DNA of 64,000 nucleotides from Anadara kagoshimensis (lineage: Eukaryota > Mollusca > Bivalvia > Arcoida > Arcidae): contig CM037869.1 of assembly GCA_021292105.1 (NCBI GenBank), forward strand, positions 4,683,001 through 4,747,000, given 5' to 3'. The translations under genes and the position numbers were made by a program. The notes under the pieces were generated by a model. That model was given only the letters and a program-made list of their open reading frames with translations. It did no database searches and was not told where the DNA came from. The first letter of the stretch is position 1. Each line of letters opens with the position of its first letter. Below are positions 35,533 through 47,000 of this stretch, in pieces.

Positions 35533-35945
35533 CTGTGAGCAATTTGTTGTAGGTTGTATTTTAATACGACAAATTTTTATACTTCCATATATTTCATGAA
35601 CAATATAATTTTTAATTCATGAAACCAATCAATCTGACCACAAATCAAATGAGATTTGTCTCCCTTTGACACCAGAGAAACAATCAAAGGGAGGGAACCA
35701 GTACTAGACATACGTAGTTCCTGCTAATAATCTTTTTAACGAAAGAAAGGCAATCGTGAAAAAAATTGGCAAACTCAATATTTATGCAGATGTTACAGCC
35801 AATTCACGACAAACCCCGGCTAAGCTCGAAACCATGACTATGACACTATATACTTGTAAATACATAAAAATCAAGCTCCAGTTATCTACGACCAGTAAGA
35901 AAAATACCATCGCATTCCAACTGGTGACACCGGGTTTTGCGAGAG

Positions 35946-37658
35946 TACAGGCCTGTCGAAAGTTAAACACTAGCTCAACAAATAAATCGTCAGCTTATCT
36001 TGGTTCCTCGTTAGCTATATCTTATCAAAAGCTGTTATATATCTCTAGGTAGGTTTTCAGTTACTAGCTAGTCATATATCGACAGTCGAGCTCCCACTGC
36101 TAGTCATATATCGACAGTCGAGCTCCCACTGCTATTAATATATAGACATTCGAGCTCCCACTTCTATTCATATATCGACAGTCGAGCTCCCACTGCTATT
36201 CATATATCGACAGTCGAGCTCCCACTGTTATTCATATATCGACAGTCGAGCTCCCACTGTTATTCATATATCGACAGTCGAGCTCCCACTGTTATTCATA
36301 TATCGACAGTCGAGCTCCCACTGCTATTCATATATCGGCAGTCGAGCTCCCACTGCTGTTCATATATAGGCAGTCGAGCTCCCACTGCTATTCATATATC
36401 GACAGTCGAACTCCACTGCTATTCATATATCGACAGTCGAGCTCTCACTGCTATTCATATATAGGCAGTCGACCCACTGCTATTCATATATCGACAGTCG
36501 AGCTCCCACTGCTATTCATATATCGACAGTCGAGCTCCACTGCTATTCATATATCGACAGTCGAGCTCCCACTGCTATTCATATATCGACAGTCGAGCTC
36601 CCACTGCTATTCATATATCGACAGTCGAGCTCCCACTGCTATTCATATATCGACAGTCGAGCTCCCACTCCTATTCATATATCGAGTCGAGCTCCCACTG
36701 TTATTCATATATCGACAGTCGAGCTCCCACTGCTATTCATATATCGGCAGTCGAGCTCCCACTGCTATTCATATATAGGCAGTCGAGCTCCCATTGCTAT
36801 TCATATATCGACAGTCGAACTCCACTGCTATTCATATATCGACAGTCGAGCTCTCACTGCTATTCATATATAGGCAGTCGACCCACTGCTATTCATATAT
36901 CGACAGTCGAGCTCCCACTGCTATTCATATATCGACAGTCGAGCTCCCACTGCTATTCATATATCGGCAGTCGAGCTCCCACTGCTATTCATATATAGGC
37001 AGTCGAGCTCCCACTGCTATTCATATATCGACAGTCGAGCTCCCACTGTTATTCATATATCGACAGTCGAGCTCCCACTGCTATTCATATATCGGCAGTC
37101 GAGCTCCCACTGCTATTCATATAGGCAGTCGAGCTCCCACTGCTATTCATATATCGACAGTCGAACTCCCACTGCTATTCATATATCGACAGTCGAGCTC
37201 TCACTGCTATTCATATATAGGCAGTCGACCCACTGCTATTCATATATCGACAGTCGAGCTCCAACTGCTATTCAATATCGACAGTCGAGCTCCCACTGCT
37301 ATTCATATATCGACAGTCGAGCTCCCACTGCTATTCATATATCGACAGTCGAGCTCCCACTGCTATTCATATATCGACAGTCGAGCTCTCATTGCTATTC
37401 ATATATCGACAGTCGAGCTCTCATTGCTATTCATATATAGACAGTCGAGCTCCCACTGCTATTCATATATCGACAGTCGAGCTCCCACTGCTATTCATAT
37501 ATAGACAGTCGAGCTCCCACTGCTATTCATATATAGACAGTCGAGCTCCCACTGTTATTCATATATCGACAGTCGAGCTCCCACTGCTATTCATATATCG
37601 ACAGTCGAGCTCCCACTGCTATTTGTTAGCTTAGTGTTAAAGTTTTGACATGTCTGTA
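35946..37658. mobile_element. CAGACCTGTC-family MITE carrying the 32-bp array
   Basis: Left TACAGGCCTGTCGAAAGTTA with CACTAGCTCAACAAATAA. Right GTTAGCTTAGTGTTAAAGTT then TTGACATGTCTGTA. Between them, after a short stretch of family sequence (TCGTTAGCTATATCTTATC), is the 32-bp array. The element is about 1.7 kb instead of 0.2 kb, because its interior is a satellite. Confidence 0.82.
36062..37622. repeat. 1.56-kb satellite, 32-bp unit
   Basis: About 48 units of CTATTCATATATCGACAGTC followed by GAGCTCCCACTG. Common variants are TATAGGCAGTC, TATCGGCAGTC and a shortened AGTCGACCCACTG. The unit matches the reverse complement of the left interior of short family members (GAGTCGAAGCTCGG to CGAGATATGGATAGCTAGTG). 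A 32-bp period gives an open frame that repeats every three units and is not a gene. Confidence 0.92.
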
Positions 37659-38209
37659 CTGTAGAGTAACTTTAGACAGGTTGTCTTCCTAGCAACCGAC
37701 TGTAAAACAAAATATTATCTACAGTGATTAGAATAAAACTACCCCAGTATATTAGATAGCCTTCTATCTTAAAAGAAAACTAATGATTACATCAGAAAGT
37801 CCAACACTGAGACATAAACTGGATTCCGTATATATATGTATATGAAAGTAAAACCAATATATTCTTCTAACGATTTCTCACCGGGTCAAATAAGATAATA
37901 ATTATTATATTTTTACATTTTTAACTTTTTTTGTTCTATAAAGCTCATTTGCATACCAAAGGTATGCATATGGATCATGTGACGTCATTTATTGGCTGTT
38001 CCAGCAACTGGATATGCATGTCGTAGGTAGAAATGTTTTATATTTTCGTCAAATTTAAGGAAACTGTGAAATGTAAATATTGTTCGCGTTATTCAGTTTC
38101 CTCTGTACGGCAATGGAAGTTAACGCATTATGTTTTACAGCTCAATGGATACGTATTTATAAGATCGAAAGACAACCTTCACCAATTTATTTCAAACCCA
38201 GATATACCA
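37659..38209. other. Stretch with no recognised feature
   Basis: No exon or repeat family is recognised. Confidence 0.3.
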
Positions 38210-38460
38210 ATCCTTGTTTAAATCACAACCCCAAAAACATAATAAAAACAATCAAGTTAAGTACAACACTCGAAGTTTCACCACGGAAGAGTGGTTTGGT
38301 GCTCCGGAAGGGTAATCACCACTTAGCTAGGTACATTTGCTACGTGTGAAATCAAAGAAACAGTGAATTATTATGGGATGTCAAATATATCCATGTCAAC
38401 TTTGGATAAAGACACATCATACTTATCAACAAAATTGTGATGACGACTATAGACCTTTAT
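38210..38460 (-). mobile_element. Retroelement 3' fragment, copy 9
   Basis: Blocks in order: CCAATCCTTGTTTAAATCAC, TTTCACCACGGAAGAGTGG, GGTGCTCCGGAAGGGTAATC, GGGATGTCAAATATATCCAT, GACACATCATACTTATCAAC. Confidence 0.6.
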
Positions 38461-39183
38461 GTATTACAACTGAAGTTGGCTTTTATTACAGTTCCTTTAT
38501 ACCAATGGCAATAATCAATATGTGTCTTAATAAAAACACTTCAAGTTGATCAATTGCCCTTAAAGGGCGATATAGTTCATGAGTATTTAAAAAAGTACAC
38601 ACTTTGACCCACAAAAAAGTTGCATGTCAACTAAATTGTATTACAGTTTGATGTCAATACCGTATGTCGGAAATTTTTTGCATACTAATACATTAATATC
38701 ACACAAATCGTCATTTCGATATATTTGCGTGGTTTTATTTTTTCTCGTCGTCCAATTATGGTCAAAGTAAATGTAGGTGAATTACGTGATTATGTATATC
38801 AAAATAAAATATTCGCCGTTTTTATTTTCCCTTGTTGTTACTCACGCCAAAAAATAAAACGAACGCGAAATTTTCCTGCCGATTTACAGTACAGTATATA
38901 GATATCGAGGTATGAAGATGACTTTACGACTCGAAATCTTTGCATAAATCGAACAATAAACCATATACAAGCTTGTACATCTAATTTTTCATTCCTTGTA
39001 GCTGAAGTCGACATTGCCAACTAATTTCGGAGAAATACTTTCAAGAAAGTAACCCTATTTATGAAATTTGTGAATTTCTGAAACATACCTTTTAAAGAGA
39101 TATATTTTGTTTTTACAAATTTTAGAAACGTTTGCTACTAATGATTTCAACTTTTATTAGAGACGTCAGTAATTCTTTTAAAG
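38461..39183. other. AT-rich 3' flank of gene B
   Basis: Only short open frames. GTCGTCCAATTATGGTCAAA and ACGCCAAAAAATAAAACG resemble sequence near 14.5 kb and may be a dispersed repeat. Confidence 0.25.
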
Positions 39184-39385
39184 TACAGACCTGTCAAAAG
39201 TTTAACACTAAGCTGACGAATAAGTGCCAAATAGTCAGCTCATCTTGGCCTCTATCTCGTCAGCCTATCAGCTGCTATCTATCTCTTGGCACTTTATTAC
39301 ACTAGCTATCCATATCTCGACCACTTGACATCCGAACTGTGACTCTATTTCGTCAGCTCTGCGTTAAACCTCCGACAGGTCTGTA
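39184..39385. mobile_element. CAGACCTGTC-family MITE, short copy 4
   Basis: Left TACAGACCTGTCAAAAGTTT, interior CTAGCTATCCATATCTCGAC, right GTTAAACCTCCGACAGGTCT then GTA. It lies 41 bases past the gene B stop codon and contains a minus-strand AATAAA (39,293-39,298). Confidence 0.82.
39293..39298 (-). promoter_or_regulatory. Possible gene B polyadenylation signal inside a MITE
   Basis: AATAAA on the minus strand, 128 bases past the gene B stop. It is the only AATAAA I saw close to the stop and it lies inside the MITE. Confidence 0.35.
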
Positions 39386-39425
39386 CTACACTTTTGGCAC
39401 TATTTCCAATCACACGAAATCCTTC

Positions 39426-39528
39426 TCACAGTCTTTCCTCATTGAAGGACAAATGTACTTCATCTTCCGGAGTTCCGTAAGATGTCCAGCGTTTGTAGGG
39501 AACATTAAAGCTTCCAAATTTTCTCCGC
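39426..39528 (-). CDS. Gene B exon 3: cytoplasmic tail and stop
   Basis: The acceptor TCCATTTACAG precedes GCGGAG. The first base completes a Lys codon begun in exon 2. The frame reads RRKFGSFNVPYKRWTSYG then TPEDEVHLSFNEERL and stops at TGA. With exon 2 the juxtamembrane run is FRKRRK, a strong stop-transfer. The tail has two tyrosines and an acidic end but no recognised domain. The exact phase match and immediate basic run make this join convincing. Confidence 0.75.
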
Positions 39529-39694
39529 CTGTAAATGGACAATTAATTGTTAATTACATAATTAACAATAAGTATTAAAATAATCATGACATTTAAAAAA
39601 ATTGTAGCTGAATATTATTATTACTGTTATAGATAGAACAATGAAAATCACAACAAAAAACAACAGCTACGTGTGAAAATTTATTTGATGAGAG

Positions 39695-39905
39695 CTGGAG
39701 ATCTTCTACTACAGACCACTCAGTTGGTAGAGTGCTCGCTCAGTATGTACGAGTTTGAATCCTGGCCAGGTCTGACCTAGACTTGAAAACAGATAGTGGC
39801 TGTTCTTTCGCCAAACACTTAGTAAATGAATTTAGAAATGAAAGTCACGGGGTCCTTCGGTAGAGACCTTAAAAACCGACTTCCCGTGTCACGGTAGATT
39901 AGTGC
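39695..39905 (+). mobile_element. tRNA-derived SINE in gene B intron 2
   Basis: A head with CTCAGTTGGTAGAGTGCTC and GAGTTTGAATCCTGGCC, then TGTTCTTTCGCCAAACACTT, AGTCACGGGGTCCTTCGGTA, CGACTTCCCGTGTCACGG. Same family as 60.4 kb, 3' truncated. Confidence 0.75.
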
Positions 39906-40291
39906 TGATGAGTTTATGTCCTTCAATTTATTATTAATAAAAACACAAGTTGTTCGTATGGCGTGTGTGGATTTTTGTTAATATTTTATTATCTGCTTTT
40001 TTTATTTATTCAAACGAATTCTGATGTTGGCTAGCATATGACAAAACATCCTTCTAACCAGAAAATCAAGGTGATCAAATTATAATGACAAATAAGACCA
40101 ATAAGGGAACTTTTTACCGGGAGAAGGTAGGGTTGTTTTGGCCCATGGATACTAAAGGGTCGCAAGTATACCAAAGTCTAGGTTCAAAACCAACTCATTA
40201 ATAAAGTTTGTCAGTTCGCTTTTTAGGTTCGAGCATTGAATTTGGATGATTCAAAATGAATTTCTCAAATTATGAATTTTTTATAACTTAC

Positions 40292-40970
40292 TTTCTGAAA
40301 CAGTATACTCCAATGATGACAATTACTATGACACTAACTACAACCAAAATTCCAAATGCTACTTTTCCTCCAGTGCTCATTCCCACTGAGGGCGAGACGA
40401 AATTTGTTGTAGTGGCGGGTAATGTCGTTGTTGATAAATGTGTCGCAGAGCTATGCGTAACAGAACTATACGCCGTCGAACTGTATGAAACACTTGATGA
40501 TTGATATGATGAAGAACTATTAATATTTACACTGGTAGAAATAACATTTGTCGTGCTGTTAATAGTTGAAACTGATATTTTAGACACTGTCTCACTCATA
40601 GACGTACTTTCGGCGACTGATGACGGATACAGTTCACTGTAACTACTATAATTACTAAATTGACTTGGAATTGCTGAAGAAAAAGTAGACAAACTTTCAA
40701 GTGTTTGTGTTTTTGTAATATCAGTTGAAAAATAGTTTGTCGATGAATCTGTAACTGTTGAAAAAACTGTTTGATTGTTTACATCAGGGGAGATAACTCC
40801 TGCAGATAAAGAAACTGTTGATACAGAATTAGTTGAAGTCCATTCATATGAGTATGAAACATTATGCATTTCCGATGACGTATTATACGTTTCTGATAAC
40901 GTTACATGTTCTATCTCAAACGGTGTTGAAATGAATATCGACGATTTGGTTGGATCAATTTTGTCTGAAA
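40292..40970 (-). CDS. Gene B exon 2: Ser/Thr-rich ectodomain and transmembrane helix
   Basis: A phase 1-2 exon of 679 bases with acceptor TTACTTTTTAG and donor GTAAGT. The encoded stretch starts SDKIDPTKSSIFISTPFE, is very rich in Ser, Thr, Tyr and Val, and has several N-glycosylation sequons (NVS, NQT, NYS, NST). It ends with VAFGILVVVSVIVIVIIGVY and C-F-R. It has almost no cysteine outside the membrane end, as in mucin stalks. A second acceptor six bases on (TTTCAG) would shorten the protein by two residues without changing phase. O-glycosylation is inferred from composition. Confidence 0.82.
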
Positions 40971-41001
40971 CTAAAAAGTAATATAGGTTATATTACTATA
41001 G

Positions 41002-44000
41002 TACAGACCTGTCGTAAGTACCACACTGAATTAACGAAAATGATCGGCTAACGGATGACCGATATGTGGAGAGTTAGTGGCAAGATAGCCGTATAGATAT
41101 GGATAGCAGCTACCGAATAGCTGCCGATATGTAGCTAATGAGGGACTAAGGATAATCTGCCAATATGTAGCTAACGAGGGACCAAGAATAAGCTGCCAAC
41201 ATGTAGCTAACGAGGGACCAAGGATAAACTGCAGATATGTAGCTAACGAGAGACCAAGGATAGGCTGCCAATATGTAGCTAACGAGGGACCTAGGATAAG
41301 CTGCCAATATGTAGCTAACGACGGACCAAGGATAAGCTGCCGATATGTAGCTAACGAGGGACCAAGAATAAGCTGCCGATATGTAACTAACGAGGGACCA
41401 AGGATAAGCTGCCGATATGTAGCTAACGAGGGACCAAGAATAATCTGTCAATATGTAGCTAATGAGGGACCAAGGATAAGCTGCCAATATGTAGCTAACG
41501 AGGGACCAAGGAAAAGCTGCCAATATGTAGCTAACGAGGGACCAAGGATAAGCTGCCAATATGTAGCTAACGAGGGACCAAGGATAAGCTGCCAATATGT
41601 AGCTAACGAGGGACCAAGGATAAGCTGCCAATATGTAGCTAACGAGGGACCAAGAATAAGCTGTCAATATTTAGCTAACGAGGGACCAAGGATAAGCTGC
41701 CAATATGTAGCTAACGAGGGACCAAGGATAAGCTGCAGATATGTAGCTAACGACAGACCAAGGATAAGCTGTCAATATGTAGCTAACGACGGACCAAGGA
41801 TAAGCTGTCAATATGTAGCTAACGAGGGACCAAGGATAAGCTGTCAATATGTAGCTAACGAGGGACCAAGGATAAGCTGTCAATATGTAGCTAACGAGGG
41901 ACCAAGGATAAGCTGTCAATATGTAGCTAACGACGGACCAAGGATAAGCTGTCAATATGTAGCTAACGAGGACCAAGGATAAGCTGCATATGTAGCTAAC
42001 GAGGACCAAGGATAAGCTGTCAATATGTAGCTAACGAGGGACCAAGGATAAGCTGCGATATGTAGCTAACGAGGGACCAAGGATAAGCTGCCAATATGTT
42101 GCTAACGAGGGACCAAGGATAAGCTGCCGATATGTAGCTAACGAGGGACCAAGGATAAGCTGCTGATATGTAGCTAACGAGGACCAAGGATAGCTGCCGA
42201 TATGTAGCTAACGAGGGACCAAGGATAAGCTGCCGATATGTAGCTAACGAGGACCAAGGATAAGCTGCTGATATGTAGCTAACGAGAGACCAAGGATAAG
42301 CTGTCAATATGTAGCTAACGAGGGACCAAGGATAAGCTGCAATATGTAGCAACGAGGACCAAGGATAAGCTGCTGATATGTAGCTAACGACGGACCAAGG
42401 ATAAGCTGTCAATATGTAGCTAACGAGGGACAAGGATAAGCTGTCATATGTAGCTAACGAGGGACCAAGATAAGCTGCAGATATGTAGCTAACGAGGACC
42501 AAGGATAAGCTGCCATATGTAGCTAACGAGGGACCAAGGATAAGCTGCCGATATGTAGCTAACGAGAGACCAAGGATAAGCTGTCAATATGTAGCTAACG
42601 AGGGACCAAGGATAAGCTGCCGATATGTAGCTAACGAGGGACCAAGGATAAGCTGCTATATGTAGCTAACGAGGACAAGGATAAGCTGCGATATGTAGCT
42701 AACGAGACCAAGGATAAGCTGCCGATATGTAGCTAACAGGGACCAAGGATAAGCTGTCAATATGTAGCTAACGAGGGACCAAGGATAAGCTGTCAATATG
42801 TAGCTAACGAGGGACCAAGGATAAGCTGTCAATATGTAGCTAACGAGGGACCAAGGATAAGCTGTCATATGTAGCTAACGAGACCAAGGATAAGCTGTCA
42901 TATGTAGCTAACGAGGGACCAAGGATAAGCTGTCGATATGTAGCTAACGAGGGACCAAGGATAAGCTGCCGATATGTAGCTAACGAGGGACCAAGGATAA
43001 GCTGCTAATATGTAGCTAACGAGGGACCAAGGATAAGCTGCTGATATGTAGCTAACGAGAGACCAAGGATAAGCTCCTAATATGTAGCTAACAAGGGACC
43101 AAGGATAAGCTGTCAATATGTAGCTAACGAGGGACCAAGGATAAGCTGTCAATATGTAGCTAACGAGGGACCAAGGATAAGCTGTCAATATGTAGCTAAC
43201 GAGGGACCAAGGATAAGCTGTCAATATGTAGCTAACGAGGGACCAAGGATAAGCTGTCAATATGTAGCTAACGAGGGACCAAGGATAAGCTGTCGATATG
43301 TAGCTAACGAGGCACCAAGGATAAGCTGCTGATATGTAGCTAACGAGGACCAAGGATAAGCTGTCAATATGTAGCTAACGAGGACCAAGGATAAGCTGTC
43401 GATATGTAGCTAACGAAGACCAAGGATAAGCTGTCATATGTAGCTAACGAGGGACCAAGGATAAGCTGCGATATGTAGCTAACGAGAGACCAAGGATAAG
43501 CTGTCAATATGTAGCTAACGAGAGACCAAGGATAAGCTGCTGATATGTAGCTAACGAGGGACCAAGGATAAGCTGTCATATGTAGCTAACGAGGACCAAG
43601 GATAAGCTGTCAATATGTAGCTAACGAAGACCAAGGATAAGCTGCTGATATGTAGCTAACGAGGGACCAAGGATAAGCTGTCATATGTAGCTAACGAGAG
43701 ACCAAGGATAAGCTGTCATATGTAGCTAACAAGACCAAGGATAAGCTGTCATATGTAGCTAACGAGAGACCAAGGATAAGCTGCTGATATGTAGCTAACG
43801 AGGGACCAAGGATAAGCTGTCCAATATGTAGCTAACGAGGACCAAGGATAAGCTGCAGATATGTAGCTAACGAGGACCAAGGATAAGCTGCCAATATGTA
43901 GCTAACGAGGGACCAAGGATAAGCTGCGATATGTAGCTAACGAGGACCAAGGATAAGCTGCCAATATGTAGCTAACGAGAGACCAAGGATAAGCTGTCGA

Positions 44001-47000
44001 TATGTAGCTAACGAGGGACCAAGATAAGCTGCAGATATGTAGCTAACGAGGACCAAGGATAAGCTGCCAATATGTAGCTAACGAGGGACCAAGGATAAGC
44101 TGCCGATATGTAGCTAACGAGAGATCAAGGATAAGCTGTCGATATGTAGCTAACGAGGGACCAAGGATAAGCTGCTGATATGTAGCTAACGAGAGACCAA
44201 GGATAAGCTGTCGATATGTAGCTAACGAGAGACCAAGGATAAGCTGTCTATATGTAGCTAACGAGGGACCAAGGATAAGCTGCCATATGTAGCTAACAAG
44301 GACCAAGGATAAGCTGCTAATATGTAGCTAACAAGGGACCAAGGATAAGCTGTCGATATGTAGCTAACGAGAGACCAAGGATAAGCTGCCGATATGTAGC
44401 TAACAAGGGACCAAGAATAAGCTGCAATATGTAGCTAACGAGGACCAAGGATAAGCTGCCAATATGTAGCTAACGAGGGACCAAGGATAAGCTGCCGATA
44501 TGTAGCTAACGAGAGACCAAGGATAAGCTGTCGATATGTAGCTAACGAGGGACCAAGAATAAGCTGCAGATATGTAGCTAACGAGGGACCAAGGATAAGC
44601 TGCCAATATGTAGCTAACGAGGGACCAAGGATAAGCTGCCGATATGTAGCTAACGAGAGATCAAGGATAAGCTGTCGATATGTAGCTAACGAGGACCAAG
44701 GATAAGCTGCCGATATGTAGCTAACGAGAGACCAAGGATAAGCTGTCGATATGTAGCTAACGAGAGACCAAGGATAAGCTGCTAATATGTAGCTAACGAG
44801 GACCAAGGATAAGCTGCCGATATGTAGCTAACAAGGGACCAAGGATAAGCTGCTGATATGTAGCTAACAAGAGACCAAGGATAAGCTGTCGATATGTAGC
44901 TAACGAGGGACCAAGGATAAGCTGCGATATGTAGCTAACAAGGGACCAAGGATAAGCTGCTGATATGTAGCTAACAAGAGACCAAGGATAAGCTGCTGAT
45001 ATGTAGCTAACGAGGGACCAAGGATAAGCTGTCATATGTAGCTAACGAGAGACCAAGGATAAGCTGTCAATATGTAGCTAACGAGAGACCAAGGATAAGC
45101 TGCTGATATGTAGCTAACGAGGGACCAAGGATAAGCTGTCATATGTAGCTAACAAGGGACCAAGGATAAGCTGTCGATATGTAGCTAACAAGGGACCAAG
45201 GATAAGCTGTCGATATGTAGCTAACAAGGGACCAAGGATAAGCTGCTAATATGTAGCTAACGAGGAACCAAGGATAAGCTGCTAATATGTAGCTAACAAG
45301 AGACCAAGGATAAGCTGTCAATATGTAGCTAACAAGAGACCAAGGATAAGCTGTCAATATGTAGCTAACAAGGGACCAAGGATAAGCTGTCGATATGTAG
45401 CTAACAAGGGACCAAGGATAAGCTGCTGATATGTAGCTAACAAGAGACCAAGGATAAGCTGTCGATATGTAGCTAACGAGGGACCAAGGATAAGCTGCTA
45501 ATATGTAGCTAACAAGAGACCAAGGATAAGCTGTCAATATGTAGCTAACAAGAGACCAAGGATAAGCTGTCGATATGTAGCTAACGAGGGACCAAGGATA
45601 AGCTGCTAATATGTAGCTAACAAGAGACCAAGGATAAGCTGTCGATATGTAGCTAACGAGGGACCAAGGATAAGCTGCTAATATCTAGCTAACGACGGAC
45701 CAAGGATAAGCTGTCAATATGTAGCTAACGAGGGACCAAGGATAAGCTGCTGATATGTAGCTAACGAGAGACCAAGGATAAGCTGTCGATATGTAGCTAA
45801 CGAGAGACCAAGGATAAGCTGTCGATATGTAGCTAACAAGGGACCAAGGATAAGCTGTCGATATGTAGCTAACAAGGGACCAAGGATAAGCTGCCGATAT
45901 GTAGCTAACGAGAGACCAAGGATAAGCTGTCGATATGTAGCTAACGAGGGACCAAGGATAAGCTGTCGATATGTAGCTAACGAGAGACCAAGGATAAGCT
46001 GTCGATATGTAGCTAACAAGGGACCAAGGATAAGCTGTCGATATGTAGCTAACAAGGGACCAAGGATAAGCTGCCGATATGTAGCTAACGAGAGACCAAG
46101 GAAAAGCTGTCGATATGTAGCTAACGAGGGACCAAGGATAAGCTGTCGATATGTAGCTAACGAGGGACCAAGGATAAGCTGCTGATATGTAGCTAACGAG
46201 AGACCAAGGATAAGCTGCCAATATGTAGCTAACGAGGGACCAAGGATAAGCTGCAGATATGTAGCTAACGAGAGACCAAGGATAAGCTGCCGATATGTAG
46301 CTCACGAGAGACCAAGGATAAGCTGTCGATATGTAGCTAACGAGAGACCAAGGATAAGCTGTCAATATGTAGCTAACGAGAGACCAAGGATAAGCTGCTA
46401 ATATGTAGCTAACAAGGGACCAAGGATAAGCTGCTAATATGTAGCTAACAAGGGACCAAGGATAAGCTGCCAATATGAAGCTAACGACAGACCAAGGATA
46501 AGCTGCCGATATGTAGCTAACGAGAGACCAAGGATAAGCTGTCGATATGTAGCTAACGAGGAACCAAGGATAAGCTGCTAATATGTAGCTAACAAGGGAC
46601 CAAGGATAAGCTGCCAATATGTAGCTAACGACGGACCAAGGATAAGCTGCTAATATGTAGCTAACGAGGAACCAAGGATAAGCTGCTAATATGTAGCTAA
46701 CAAGGGACCAAGGATAAGCTGCCAATATGTAGCTAACGAGGAACCAAGGATAAGCTGCTAATATGTAGCTAACGAGGAACCAAGGATAAGCTGCTAATAT
46801 GTAGCTAATAAGGGACCAAGGATAAGCTGCCAATATGTAGCTAACGACGGACCAAGGATAAGCTGCTAATATGTAGCTAACAAGGAACCAAGGATAAGCT
46901 GCTAATATGTAGCTAACAAGGGACCAAGGATAAGCTGCCAATATGTAGCTAACGACAGACCAAGGATAAGCTGCCAATATGTAGCTAACGACGGACCAAG

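Noticed and set aside
35782-35970. Minus-strand frame with MVFFLLVV start as a signal peptide for gene A
   Set aside because: No donor in phase 1 follows the hydrophobic stretch, and it overlaps the edge of a MITE.
36794-37504. 236-residue open frame in the 32-bp array
   Set aside because: The frame cycles through three readings of the same 32-bp unit. It is satellite, not protein.
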